From Taudactylus pleione (lineage: Eukaryota; Chordata; Amphibia; Anura; Myobatrachidae), in contig JAUIMM010000686.1 of assembly GCA_031769625.1 (NCBI GenBank), positions 3,866,001-3,930,000 of the forward strand: a stretch of 64,000 bases of DNA, in the 5' to 3' direction. How positions within the stretch are numbered: the stretch's first letter is position 1; every line of letters starts with the position of its first letter. Below the pieces are notes generated by a model, which saw only the letters and a program-made list of their open reading frames with translations, made no database searches and had not been told where the DNA came from. The position numbers and the translations under genes are program-made. This document shows, in pieces, positions 34,753-46,110 of this stretch.

Positions 34753-35225
34753 TATCTTGCATTCACCTCATCCATCTAGTCCCCCTTCAATCTATTTTAA
34801 GAGCCCAGCAAGACTAATCTTCCTCTCATACCACTCAAAATCTACCACTTTGCAAATCACTATATTGGCTCCCAGTGTCCTTCAGAATCCTGTATAACTT
34901 GATCAATTTCATCAGCACCACATCTTTGTCCCTGTCATCTGTATTTGATCCGTGCGGGGACACTGGAGCCTAGTTGAAGCTGATTGAGCTTTAGTGCTAC
35001 TTCTGCTCTGGTGTGCCCAGGACCAGAGTATCACTAGGAATATGGAATCACCCTTGAACCAGAACCCTTGAACTGGAATTACGGAGTGGACTCCACTGGA
35101 ATGAGTCCCTGGAAGTGATCGTGACAAACTCAACCTCCGCACCTGAACCCCAGGAGCTAGAGGCTGGCACCCGCTACTTGGAACTCTGTTTACAGACAAG
35201 TCTGGAATCACGAACTCAGGACTAT

Positions 35226-35745
35226 GAGCCTGATTCACTATGGTTCGCTATTCTGCTTATACGCACGCACCGCAGTTGCTAATATCAGCAGTGCTATTTC
35301 AATATTTGCATTCACATTGCGATCGCATCCTAACATGAGGACACCTGCTTCCTATTACTCACATCCGTATCCTAGGGGCACATAGCGAAACAATTGGTAA
35401 CATCGGACCTATATGCCCAATTGCACTAGCCCTGGCCTTGCTCAGAAATTGCTAACAGCCATGCATGCTATCAGTGCTTTGGCTGCTTATAGCCTTATTT
35501 TAGGCACATCCCTGCAACGGCGTTGAAATGTACTGGCACGCCTGTGTTCACCCGACCACCCCCCGTCACCAGCCACAAACGGCACTTCCTGTCGATTACT
35601 GTGCTCTGAGTCTGCGTAGCCTCAGCAATTGCAATTCCCATCACAATTGCTAGTTTGCGCACGCGTACTGCAATGCATGCGCAGAGCACAAACATCGACC
35701 AATTGCGTGCATATTAGCATCTGCGTTCCTTGCTGAATCAGTCCC
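35226..35745. mobile_element. 520-bp Harbinger-like MITE (CTGATTCA family)
   Basis: Ends GAGCCTGATTCACTATGG and TTGCTGAATCAGTCCC resemble the 13293 family. The interior has TGCGCACGCG and CATGCGCAGAG motifs similar to that family. No clean duplication remains. Confidence 0.6.
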
Positions 35746-35876
35746 TGAGACTAGAGGTGGAGAACTTGGACCTGTGCATCCGAAGATACCCAGACCCCAC
35801 TCCCCAACACAGAAATGGAACCTAAGATTCAACACTAGCCCAAGCTACCAGATGACCAATACTCCGTTACGGAATG

Positions 35877-36309
35877 GGATTGTATGGCAATACAGCCGCC
35901 GGTTCAAATCCCGACAGCGGCTGGTCTAAGAGAGGAAATCCAGACAGCGGAGATAAGTACCCTAATCCTCCCCCTAACCCTCCTTTAAGGCTGCCTAACC
36001 GTAACCTCCCCCCCTAGTGCCTAACCTAACCCCCCTCCCCGCACCCTAAAACTAATCCTCCTGGGAGGGGGGTTGCCTAACCCTAACCCCCCCCGCCTTC
36101 CCCTATCCTAAGTCCCCCCCGGGGTTCCCTAAATCTAACCCCCCCTCCCCCCGCAACTAAAAGGACAGGCGCCCGTACTTCTCTCGTTCGGGCCCGCGTC
36201 GTTCTGCATTCCGGCGCCGGGATTATGACAGGCGCCTGTATCTTGACGCCTGTCATAAATTATTAGTCGGCATTCCGGCTTCGGGATTGCGGCCGCTGGT
36301 CACATAATT
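35877..36309. mobile_element. Element with telomere-like CCCTAA repeats, copy 1
   Basis: Begins near GGGATTGTATGGCAATACAGCCGCCGGTT and ends near CGGCCGCTGGTCACATA. The core (35960-36170) is a run of CCTAACCCTAACCCCCC variants. A hairpin GACAGGCGCCTG...GACGCCTGTC sits in the right part. It belongs to the same family as 44134-44677 and 59229-59731. Confidence 0.75.
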
Positions 36310-37019
36310 ATGTCCTCTGTTACCAGACACCTACACCTAGGGTGTGCTAACAGGTGGACTGGTTTGAGGGTTAGTTTCAAGATAGGGTTAGATGGAGGCA
36401 GAGTATTGCTGAGGACGGATGCTGAATGGTGAAGTAGAGTCTTTGCTTCCCTGAATGGAGGAATCCTTACAGCAATGGAAGCAGCAGCTGGTGGACTTGC
36501 TGTAGCACTAGTGGAGTCCCAGGAGTGATGCAGATGACAGAAGCGCAGAAAGCGCTCACAGGAAGGCAAGGATATTTGCAGATAACAGGAGTGCTTGCTG
36601 ATGCACACAAATACTTGCAGGTGACAGAAGCGCAAGCAGGTGCACACAAATACTTGCAGTTGACTGGAACATTTAGAGGATAACAGGAGTCAACTGTGGA
36701 TAAGCAGGAGCACTTGCAGGTGAACACAGGAACAAAACAAATCAGCTGAAGGCTGGAGCCAGGGAGAATCCTCTTTCTAAAAAGTGTAACTCACTGGTTT
36801 ATATAGGATGCTCTCCCTCTCCATTGGTAGCCATGATCATGTGAGCACAGATCTTCATATGTGACTGGATGAGAGTGTTCACCTGATTGAATCTAATATG
36901 GCCGCGCCCATGCATTCAGAATGTTTGTATACAAATGGACAAATGCCACCGGTGACCAGGAGAAGCATTGGATACAATGATATAACAACATCGGACAGGA
37001 TAAGTAAGGCCGAGACGCC

Positions 37020-37500
37020 AATGTGTGACATGCTACATACATTTCAGATGTCTTCTTGAAATACTCTCCTCCTTGCACTAACTCTGACCTGTGCCCGGTC
37101 TCGCCTTTGGTAATCACCTCTGACTTCTCCTATGCTTCTACCCACATATGGAGTTCTCCCTTCCATGCTTGATAAGACTCTCCTACACTACTTCCTTCAT
37201 ATGTTTACATTTTCTTTAGAAACCCATCTCTGAAATATAGCCTATCCTACCACCTATACTCCCTACATTGGTGAAACTACAACTCTCTTAATTTCCAGTC
37301 TAAGCCATACAGATTCCTTTTGTTTCAGCTCTGCCAAATATATTGTAAGTTCTCTTATGAGCAGGCCTTTACTACAATTTGTTTTCATGTCTACATTTAT
37401 TTGTCTACTTTGTTTGTCCCTGTGTTATGTACAGTATGTCCTGTTTTTTCCACTGCCTACTATGGAGCATTGTGGTGCCTTACAGATAAACAATGTTGAT
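37020..37500 (+). pseudogene. L2/CR1-like LINE 3' end
   Basis: The plus strand gives SDVFLKYSPPCTNSDLCP, then AST.IWSSPFHA- and LSYHLYS, the C-terminal end of an L2-type ORF2. A tail with TTGTAAGTTCTCTTATGAGCAGG and GGAGCATTGTGGTGCCTTACAGATAAACAATG follows, the usual 3' end pattern of these elements. It probably belongs to the LINE interrupted at 34905. Confidence 0.7.
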
Positions 37501-37636
37501 TATAACAGGAGTGGATATTAGGGCTGATGCTCTGTAAACAAGGACAATGTTCAAGGGTTGTATATTTTTTTAATTAGTACTGGATTAATGTCTATGTGTT
37601 TGAAACCCAAAAGTTTGTTATAGGGGAGCGCATTAT

Positions 37637-38215
37637 GAGCCGTATTCAATTTGAGCGGACCCGCAATACTTTTCCGCCTCCCGGACTTTTCGCCTACATA
37701 GCGTGTTTTGCAGGCGGAAAAGTATTGCGCACGTGCCCGCGTATCCCCGTATTCAATTTGAAAGTACACAAAAACGGGACCCGGCGAAACATAAACAAGC
37801 GGAAAGTCCTGTCAGATTTGGGGAAATCAGCCTGACACCCCCCAAAAGATGCTTTGCTAGTTTTTAACTTTGTCCCCCAACATTTTTTTTTTTTTGCCCC
37901 CAAATTCAAAGTGATTTGTTGGGGTGTTAAGTGTTTTTTTTTTTCATTTTGACGCAGTTTACCTTTGGGGGTGACTGTCTGAAGGCTGCACGGGGGTTCC
38001 CGCAACGTTGCACCCCAAAACCCCAAATCTGCACTTTTTTTTCCGCCTGCTATTCATAGGCGAAACTTTTTCACCTATTACATTGCATTGACTTTCTGCC
38101 TAGGTGGAAAGTCTTCCAAATTTTATACTGCAATACTTTTCCGCCTGGTGAAATGACGTCATCGGCTAAACTTTTCCGCGGATTCCGGCTTTTCGCCTCA
38201 AATTGAATACGGACC
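37637..38215. mobile_element. 579-bp non-autonomous DNA transposon (TATTCAATT family)
   Basis: Ends GAGCCGTATTCAATTTGAGCGG and TTTTCGCCTCAAATTGAATACGGACC with a perfect TAT duplication (37634-37636, 38216-38218). It is a shorter relative of 26343-27213. Confidence 0.88.
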
Positions 38216-38218
38216 TAT

Positions 38219-39861
38219 GTATAGAAACCTGCATTTATTTACAAGTAGATAATCATTTTGCTATTTGAAATGTCAGACAATATGCTAATAACTACAATTC
38301 CAAACCCGGTCAATTATCTTTATTTCACTGAAGAAACAGCAAGTGCAAAAATCGCAGTGGCAGAAAGAATTGAGTTTTGTCTTTCACTTAACTTGTGTGT
38401 TTAACTGATTTATTGGCCAATGTAGTGCTTGGGGACTCATTACAGTTCTAGTACAGTTATACTGTACGTTAATCTAATTTAGGTTGAAAATTCAGCATTG
38501 TATCCACCAGGTTGTGCCCTACATTACTGATGGTTTTCACCCCATTATCTCAAGCTTGCTTCCTTTTTTTATTTTATTTAATTCTGATCAGTTTTGCTAA
38601 GCATTATTAAAGTTTTAAAGTGGTAGAGTTTCCGAACTCCCCAGAGGGCAGGTAATTATCCTGCAAGCATGCTTGCCTGTCTGTAAGGTGGACAGAGACG
38701 TGATGTAATTACACACTTTGCATCATTGAGTCATGCGCTCCTAGTGATAAGTCATTGTGATGTGGTTAGTGTCATTTATATCTTCATTCTACCCACTTGA
38801 GGACATGGATGGTGTCACCAACTCATGCCCACCTCCTTCGCATATCCCAGTGAGCCCTTATAAACAGTAGGTAAGTATGTTTTAGGCTTCCTTTAATCAT
38901 TTTAAATGAAGTTGTTTTGTTGGTAGCTACATATTTTGGATCTCCTCACAATATGACAATTCTATATTTTTGTGCTCTGCCAAAGATTGTAATACCTCTT
39001 CCCCAAAATAAAATGCAGAGGTATTTTTGCTTTCAGCCACACGGAATAATGAAATGTCGCTCCTCATGATCATTGACAGCTGTAGAGGAAATGTACCTTT
39101 ACACAACCCGTTTGCACTTTAATATATATTAACAGCGCCTTTGGGATAAATCCAATCAACTCATCTGCAAGCTATTATCTGGCTGTCATTGCAGATGACA
39201 GAAATTAGGTTTTAGAACTGTGTTTATGTAGTTGACATTTTTCATAGTTATGTCATCTGTATATATGCATCAGTGAAAGTGATTACTTTAATGCAATGTA
39301 TGATTTTGCTTTAAGCATACACATAATTGTCTTATTTTCTCTCATGCTGTTAGGACTGTCTTTCATGTCTACTTTACCTCACTCATTCTCTTCAGGCAAA
39401 CCTCTCTCTTACAGAATGTCAATGTGTGAATAAATAAGCGAACACATTTTAGCCGTGCACCAGTACTTGGCTCTGGTGAATGGGCACTGGTGTGTTCCGC
39501 TTACACTGTGCTTTTTCCCTCCTGCGTACATATTCATCCTGTAGCTTTTTTTTTCTTTTTTTTTTTCTTCTTTCGTCTCTCTTTCCATTTATCCGTTGTC
39601 ACTTTCATCCTGACTGCTTTGATAAGCATGTTTGCTCTGAGGAAACTGATCTTATCTCTAACCTTGCCTATGGTATGGAACAAAGAACCTTTCCTTCAAA
39701 TTAATTAAAAAAATATATATTAGAAAATTATAAAAAAAATATTGGCATGCCATACAGACCCTTGCTTAATGGATAATCCACTCACTGCATGTTTTGATGC
39801 ATATGCTAAATAAGAGATATTTGAGTGATTTGTGTAAAGGCTTTAAAAAAATGAAAGCTAC
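38219..39861. other. Unrecognised stretch
   Basis: No gene or named repeat was found. A poly-T/C run occurs near 39545-39580. Confidence 0.4.
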
Positions 39862-39875
39862 AGTACTGCTATACT

Positions 39876-40627
39876 ACCAAAAATGTATATAGACAAAATA
39901 GTATATAAACACTACGGCGCACGTGTGACTTAATGCATGTAATAACCAATATGAGTAATTGGGGCTATTGTAAATTGCTATTGGCATGAAAATAGAGTCG
40001 TGTGAAAACCTTCATAAAATGCACAGTTTAATAAATATCATAGGCATAATGACATGTAAATGTTATAGATAAATACATAAATGTATATAAGATAAAAAGT
40101 GTAGTATATAATCAGAGGTAGTTCTCTCACATGGAAAATCAATCGTGTGTTGTTAAATAGTCTCGTATATAGTTACCAGTACCACTCTCAAGTATTGTGT
40201 GCAGGTGATAACCCAGCTGGAAATAATCTCTACAGCCTGTGTAGTCCTTCAGAACTTTTGTGGAGAAGGCATTTCATATAAAGGCCTTTGATAAAGCTGT
40301 CAGGTACAGAGTAAAGCGTCAGGCTCAAAACAGAGGTTCCACACTTTGGATTTACTGGATTTTCGTAATTACTCATATTGGTTATTACATGCATTAAGTC
40401 ACACGTGCGCCGTAGTGTTTATATACTATTTTATCTATATACATTTTTGGTTGTTTTTGTCTCCCAGAGAGACTAATCTGGTATACGGCAGCAAATTTAA
40501 GTGTGTTTATTGATTTTTATACGCTTTATATATTTATAATTACATTTATTTTTAAATTATCCAATTGATTTTTTGGGTGAGACCCACCCTCAGTGACCCT
40601 CTTTCAGCGCCTTATATACATATATAT
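39876..40627. mobile_element. 752-bp retroposon-like insertion with 84-bp inverted arms
   Basis: A 14-bp direct repeat, AGTACTGCTATACT, flanks it (39862-39875, 40628-40641). That length is typical of target-primed retroposons, not DNA transposons. Just inside the left edge lies 39877-39960. Its reverse complement recurs at 40367-40450 with one mismatch in 84 bases. The body continues beyond the right arm to a TATACATATATAT tail. It has no coding frame. A Penelope-like or LINE-derived partial copy is possible, but I recognise no motif. Confidence 0.75.
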
Positions 40628-40686
40628 AGTACTGCTATACTGTATGCCATGCAGTAATAAAAGCCCTGCAGTCACTGGTACATTTA

Positions 40687-41140
40687 GGGACGGATTCAAT
40701 TAGCCATGAAAAGCCACAGCTTGGTGAAAAGTTTCCAAATGGTACCGTGCTATCCTAATAGCCGCGGCTTTTCACACATGTGAATTTTGCGCAGCTAGAA
40801 GCAGTGAAAAAATGTGCAAAACCCCTGTTTTGGGCTAAAAATTTGGGGAATTGGTTCAGAAACCCTCATACACCCCCCCCCCCAATGACTAATTTGACAA
40901 AAATACAGTTTAAATTTACGTAATTCCCCCTAATACATGTAATTTTTGGGGTCATAATGTAAAAAGTCTTGGAAAATGGTAGTGTGGTAGGTAATGGGGG
41001 GCTGTATGGATGGGTCATGTGTTTTTGGGATTGCAGGTGGCTGCAGCAGGTGTATTTTTTACTTTTTTTTTATAGTACCCTAAAATAACACAAAAAAACA
41101 CTTGGACCCAGTTTTATGTACCCCTAATTATAACTGCAGC
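40687..41140. mobile_element. Truncated copy of the TATTCAATT DNA transposon
   Basis: The left end GGGACGGATTCAATTAGCCATGAAAAGCC follows TTA. The interior (GTCATGTGTTTTTGGGATTGCAGGTGGCTGCAGCAGGTG) is similar to 26720-26790. The right end is missing and the sequence passes into Tc1-like DNA at about 41147. Confidence 0.65.
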
Positions 41141-41146
41141 AGGGTC

Positions 41147-42400
41147 ATGGGTGACCTAGGCTCATTGGTGCGCATGCAGTGTGAAGTCTAGCCTGCTTGG
41201 TCCTATCCCACAGAAGAGCTACTGTAGCACAAATTGCTGAAAAAGTTAATGCTGGCTATGATGGAAAGGTGCCAGAATACACCATGCATCGCAGCTTGCT
41301 GTGTATGGTGCTGCGCAGCTGCAGACCAGTCAAAGTGCCCATGCTGACCCCTGTCCATTACCAAAAGCACTTACAATAGACATGTAAACATCAGAACTGA
41401 ACCATGGAGCAATTGAAGAAGGTGGCCTTGTCTAATGCATCACATTTTGTTATACAAACTGTGGACGGCTAGGTGCATGTGCGTTATTTACCTGAGGAAG
41501 AGAAGGCACCAGAATGCCTAATGGGAAGAAGGCAAGCTGGCAGAGGCAGTGTTGTTGGTGCTCTGGGCAATGTTCTGCTGGGAACCCCTAGGTCCTGGCA
41601 TTCATGTGGCTGTTGCTTTGACATGTACCATATACCTAAACATTGTTGCAAAGTTGCAAACCATGTACACCCCTTCATGGCAACAGTATTTCCTGATAGC
41701 AGAGGCCTCTTTCAGCAGGATAATGTGTCCTGCCATAGTGCAAAAATTGCTCAGGAATGGTTTGAGGAACATGACAAAGGTCAAAGTGTAGGCTTGGGGC
41801 TTCCAAATTCCCCAGATCTCAATCAGAGGATCTGTGAGATGTACAGGAAAAACAAGATAAAGCCATGGAGGCCCCACTTTGTGACTAATGGTGCGTACAC
41901 ACTGGGCGATTAAAGTGGACGACTGAACGATAACGATATCGTTATCGTTCAGTCGTCCACTTTATCGTCCATTTTTAACACAAAAAAGATGAACGATGAC
42001 GACGACGCGCGTTCCCGCGGGTCGTTCGTCATCCTCGTTCATCGGGCTGACATGCAGGCCAACCTGACGACCTCGTCAGGTTGCTGCATGTCAGGGAATG
42101 GGTGAGAGAGCCCGGCGCTGAACGATATCGCTAATGATATCGTTCAGCGGCTGTGCTCAATGTCATGAACGACATTGAGCACAGCCTGCCGGGGACACAC
42201 TAGACGATATCGCTCAGGGAGCATATCGTCTAGTGTGTATGCACCTTTACAGAACTTAAAGGATCTGCTGCTAACGTCTTGGAGCCAAAAAGATACCACA
42301 GGGCACCTTCAGAGGTCTTGTGGGGTCGTGTTTTAGGGGTGCGAGGAGGACCTACACAGTATAAGACAGGTTGTTTAAATGTTATGGCTGATCGGTGTAC
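41147..42400 (+). pseudogene. Tc1-like transposase relic split by a MITE
   Basis: Plus-strand pieces follow a Tc1/mariner transposase. They are an N-terminal HRRATVAQIAEKVN-type helix-turn-helix segment at 41200-41380, a middle at 41473-41700 and then FQQDNVSCHSAK with QEWFEEHD at 41710-41780, which is the block around the second catalytic Asp. NSPDLNQ follows near 41810, where the family usually has DLNPIE. The C-terminal stretch continues after the MITE at 42250-42400 (LKDLLLTSW-like). Stops and frameshifts are frequent and the terminal repeats were not found. Confidence 0.8.
41889..42246. mobile_element. 358-bp Harbinger-like MITE inside the Tc1 relic
   Basis: Ends TGGTGCGTACACACTGGGCGAT and GTCTAGTGTGTATGCACCT, with TAA on the left and TTA on the right. 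A 31-bp near-perfect palindrome GGACGACTGAACGATAACGATATCG... sits next to the left end. Confidence 0.85.
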
Positions 42401-43713
42401 ATTTCACCAATATAATTATGTTTAGGAGGGTAGTGCACTTTGTCAGTTACAGTGCCAGTCACATCTCACACCTAGAATAATTTAAGGCCACAAGAACACA
42501 TGATTTATTTGTATTAATGTGTACTTTGAGCACTGCATTAACACCCATTTAAAGAGCTAATCTGATTAAATTAATAGAGTGGGACATGTACATGTTGTAT
42601 CGTTTTATACATATTTTTTGGAGGGACTGACAGGTTAAAATGTCTCATCTCCTATGATAGACCTAAAAAACAAAACACACACAAAAAAAAGTACACTGCA
42701 TTTTTTTCCAGGTAGTTTGAATGTTTTTTTTTTTTTATAGATGCATATTTAGTGCAGCATGATTGTACATTTTAGGTCTTGCGTCCATGGGTCTCTTAGT
42801 TCATCATTCATCTTGTCCATTTTTTGACAGGTGAGTAGAGGTGGCACAGAGGATACCCACATAGGGATTATAGAGGCTTTTAGTGCACATGGCTGATTTA
42901 TCAAAACATACAGTATGCTGGAACATGTTGTTCGGCCATGTGTGGGGTACTGGCCTCTCTCCTTAGAGATCAGTGATCTCAATATCTCTGTTCATCCTTA
43001 ACAAAAAAAAAAAGCAGACGAAGGGAGAGCTAGATTTAAAAATATCCATGTGCACATAGCCTTAAACAGCTAAATGTAACAAGAAAGCAGATAAGTACAG
43101 TTCCACAATTAGGCTTCAGCACAGTAGACAACTACACTGCTGTCCTTTTATTTTCCTACTGTCCTACCTTCCTGTGAACTGATTATGTAGATATGTCTCT
43201 GCCATCTTCTTTGCATTCCTAACTATACACTATTCAGAGTGCACTTCAAGCAGAATGTCCATATAGTCAGCTGGAGAAGTAGGTTACTGTGATGTCATAT
43301 AGTATATAACAGAGTCACCAGCTTGGATCACTTTTGCTTTCCCAGCAGTGACAGTAAAACTTAGAAGCTTTACTTAAATTACTTGTCACCTGACTATGAA
43401 GGTTCCCCTGACAGCTTGTGTTAGGACACAGGAGCTCATTGCAGTGTGATCGACGCAACCTTCTCTTAAACTGCCCCAGAGCCTAATGACGTGATAATCC
43501 GGCCCTGCCCCTAAAGTGGTCAGCTGCATTTCCACTCAGGGCTTCTCCCAGAGAGGAGAAACCAAAAGTATGCAAGTATATCATTACCCAATATCATAAT
43601 ATTCAACACCCACATAATCCTGTGTATAGTATGACCTACAGTAATGCCCTGGTCCCAGTTCATAGTAAACCCAATAGTAGTGCCCCAGTCTATAGTATGC
43701 CCACCCACGTGTA
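42401..43713. other. Mostly unrecognised; orphan hAT right end near 43490
   Basis: GATAATCCGGCCCTG ending near 43507 matches the right end of the CAGGGCYGGATTA hAT family, but no left end was seen. No gene was recognised. Confidence 0.35.
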
Positions 43714-43721
43714 GTCTCCAA

Positions 43722-44690
43722 CATACTTGCCTACTTTTGAAAAAGCATTTTAGGAAGATTGTGACAGCACCACTTATGAGCGTGTGTTAAAGTGGGCGCG
43801 TACCAATACATCTGAGAGGCGTGTCATAAAACTGATTTACATCCTCATGTAAATGATCCCCAAAGCAGTTAGTAAGATCTACTTGTTGATGAAAACACAC
43901 TGATACTATTTAGAAAATGCATGTAGCCATAGGGATCATTGTGCCTTATAACCAATGTAGGGAAATTATACTAATGATCCCATTTGAATGTATATATTTC
44001 TGTATTTTTATATATACAACGACTTCTTAATGTGGGTAAGGTGCAATGAGGGAGATTGCTAGACTCTTCAGGGAGTCAGGGAGATTGCTACTAATTCAGG
44101 GAGTTTCTCTGACAATCAGGGAGAGTTGGCAAGCATTCGGTATGAAACACCGGCTGACGCATGGCCGGCAGTTCGATTCCCGGCAGTGTCAGCCCGACAG
44201 ATGGAGAGATCCCGGCAGCGGCAGCCCGACAGCACTGGAAATCCCGATCGTCCCTAGGTAAGTACAAACTAACCTAACCCTCCTTAGGGGTGCCTAACCC
44301 TAACCCTAATCCCCCCTCTAAGTGCCTAAACCTAACCTACCCCCTTCCCCGCTGCCTAAACCTAAGTCCCCCGGGGGGTGCCTAACCCTAACCTCTCCCC
44401 AGGGGTGCCTAACCCTAATCCCCCCTTCCCCTAGCCTAACCCTCCCGGGGGGGTGCCTAACCCTAAGTCCCCCCCGGGTGCCCTAAACCTAACCCCCCCC
44501 GCGCGATTGTCCGCTCATGGCACCCGGCATCCCTTCGATCGGAATGCTGGGCCCCGGTCTCCCGGCGTCGGAAAAATGATGACAGGCGTCTAGATTTAGA
44601 CGCCTATAATTAAACCCTCGCCGGCATAAAGCAATCGGGAAGCCGGCTGTCGGGCCGGCTTCCCGACATTGAATCCCGTTGGCAAGTATG
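43722..44690. mobile_element. hAT element (CATACTTGCC family) with nested element
   Basis: Ends CATACTTGCC and GGCAAGTATG are perfect inverted repeats, flanked by a perfect 8-bp duplication GTCTCCAA (43714-43721, 44691-44698). The right part carries repeated AGGGAGATTGCTA / CAGGGAG motifs. A second element is inserted near its right end (44134-44677). A reverse-oriented copy is at 59741-60138. Confidence 0.92.
44134..44677. mobile_element. Element with telomere-like CCCTAA repeats, copy 2, nested
   Basis: GTTGGCAAG occurs on both sides (44125-44133, 44678-44686), a probable 8- to 9-bp target duplication created when it landed in the end of the CATACTTGCC element. Core 44265-44500 is CCTAACCCTAACCCC variants. 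The right part has paired AAGCCGGCTGTC/GGGCCGGCTTCCCG segments. It has no transposase. Confidence 0.85.
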
Positions 44691-44698
44691 GTCTCCAA

Positions 44699-45949
44699 GC
44701 ATACGCAGTCCCTAACTGTTCCCCATTTTTATATGGCCCCTCTTCAGCTGGCTACTCCCTCTGTATGTCTCCTCCTTGGCTCTACTACAATTACATCAGT
44801 TGAGAGGCACATACAGTAGTAGAACTAACAGCAGATGTGACCTTAATCACATCAGTGGAGCGCTAGGAACATCTCTCCCAGCAGCATTGCTACAGTGCTT
44901 CTTCAGTATGGATGCCAGTGTGATTTGGGTACAGGGTTGGCCTGCCTGGATGCTCCAGGAAGTACTCTTTTGAGTGATGGTGGGCCATCTCCCACACCTT
45001 ATGTCATGATATCACATTTTGGGAGCTCGCATAGGGCGGCACAGAGCCCTGCTCCGGCATTGCCCTGCACCCACTATAGTTAGTGTAATTGTTTTCATGA
45101 TTGCGAATAGTATTAATTTTACCATTCTGTTAATAGCACATAATAATATCAATACTTCTAGACAAAAGTACTGAAAGAAGTTTGATGTAATTACTTGTGT
45201 CTTCTTGTGATTGAAGTTTTTAAATCAATTTCTTTTTAATGACCCCTTATCTGAAAATATGAAAGGGGGGTGTTATAATTTTAATGATTGGGCCTTAGGG
45301 CCCCAATGGTTTTGTGATTATAAGCTACAGAGAAGCAAGTCTGTCCCTGGCTGAAAAGATTATTCAAAAATAACAATGCATTGTCTTGCCAAGAATTAAG
45401 TGGAAAATACTATTTTCCCAACCGCTTTATTGACCATTGCACATAGAACTTAATGCTCCATTGTTGTTTTAAGTAAATGAGTCATTGCGCTCGCGGTGGT
45501 AATCAGCCAGCTTATTCAATTTCAATAGATGACCATATTGCTACACCGTACTTTGGCAGCCATTGCGGTACTCCTTCATTCTACAACAAATAACCAAAAA
45601 CTTATGGTGTACCACTGAATTAAAACATTTAAAGGTGTTATATTCTGCTGAGAAGACAGTGTTCAGGAGCATGTCAGGAATAGATTTGATGCAGATTACT
45701 GGATATACTAAAATTAATATTGATTACACCTCTGGTACACAGATTCATATTGCATTCATTGATTATATGCACTTTTTTTTTTAAAGTAGCATTTTTTTCT
45801 CAGCTTGAAATGCTTTGCTTTTTTATTTTTTATCACTGTATATATATGCACTTTATTCTAAATGTTTATGAATTTACGCTATGCACCTTAATATCTTTCT
45901 TGGTGGTATACTTTAACCCTGAAAATGCAATAGGGCAGTGACAAGAAAG
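44699..45949. other. Unrecognised stretch
   Basis: No gene or named repeat was found between the hAT element and the DIRS left end. Confidence 0.4.
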
Positions 45950-46110
45950 TATACAGATAATCTTCATTCACACTAATTTTTCTTCTTCAGGTTCCATAGG
46001 GTTCCAAAGGGATACCATGGGGATAATGTGGTTGTAGTGATACAGGCACCAAACAGTTAAAGCTTTCAGCTTCCAGAATGCCTCTGGTGCTCCTCCGCAT
46101 ATACCTCACC
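45950..46110 (+). repeat. Left terminal repeat of the DIRS element
   Basis: TCTTCTTCAGGTTCCATAGGGTTCC, then GGATACCATGGGG, then CACCAAACAGTTAAAGCTTTCAGC, parallels 61150-61250 almost word for word. It is inverted relative to 53239-53310. Confidence 0.75.

Larger units (their letters stand above)
33190..34905 (+). pseudogene. L2/CR1-like LINE reverse-transcriptase remnant in three pieces
   Basis: The plus strand, read across pieces 33190-33469, 33785-34064 and 34753-34905, gives the end of a CR1/L2-type reverse transcriptase. Landmarks are LSKQSFIIF-like text, PHISLTTSNT, then SPHICKSAKLCPFLTQSATK with SHFDYCN. After the second insertion come LQSILRAQQ and SLYWLPVSFRILY. These blocks occur in this order in vertebrate L2/CR1 elements. 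Frames are broken by stops and by a Harbinger-like MITE (33470-33784) and a Tigger-like MITE (34065-34752). The element's 3' end reappears at 37020. Confidence 0.72.
34906..37019 (-). mobile_element. Unclassified insertion, LTR-like, inside the LINE
   Basis: This block separates the reverse-transcriptase remnant from the 3' end of the same LINE, so it is an insertion or a join. On the minus strand, CTATATAAACCAGTGAG (around 36790-36806) looks like a TATA element with CCAAT-type sequence upstream. 36500-36740 holds degenerate ~60-bp repeats of GCAGGTGACAGAAGCGC and CACACAAATACTTGCAG. Two other elements lie inside (35226-35745 and 35877-36309). No pol motif was found; a solo LTR is possible but unproved. 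Confidence 0.3.

Noticed and set aside
35900..35920. tRNA or tRNA-derived SINE, from the B-box-like GGTTCAAATCCC
   Set aside because: No A box or cloverleaf could be fitted, and the motif lies in the terminal repeat of the CCCTAA element; the other two copies diverge at this site.
44260..44500. Telomere or interstitial telomere relic
   Set aside because: The CCCTAA units are degenerate, mixed with CCCCC runs, and occur in three copies of one mobile element with shared ends.
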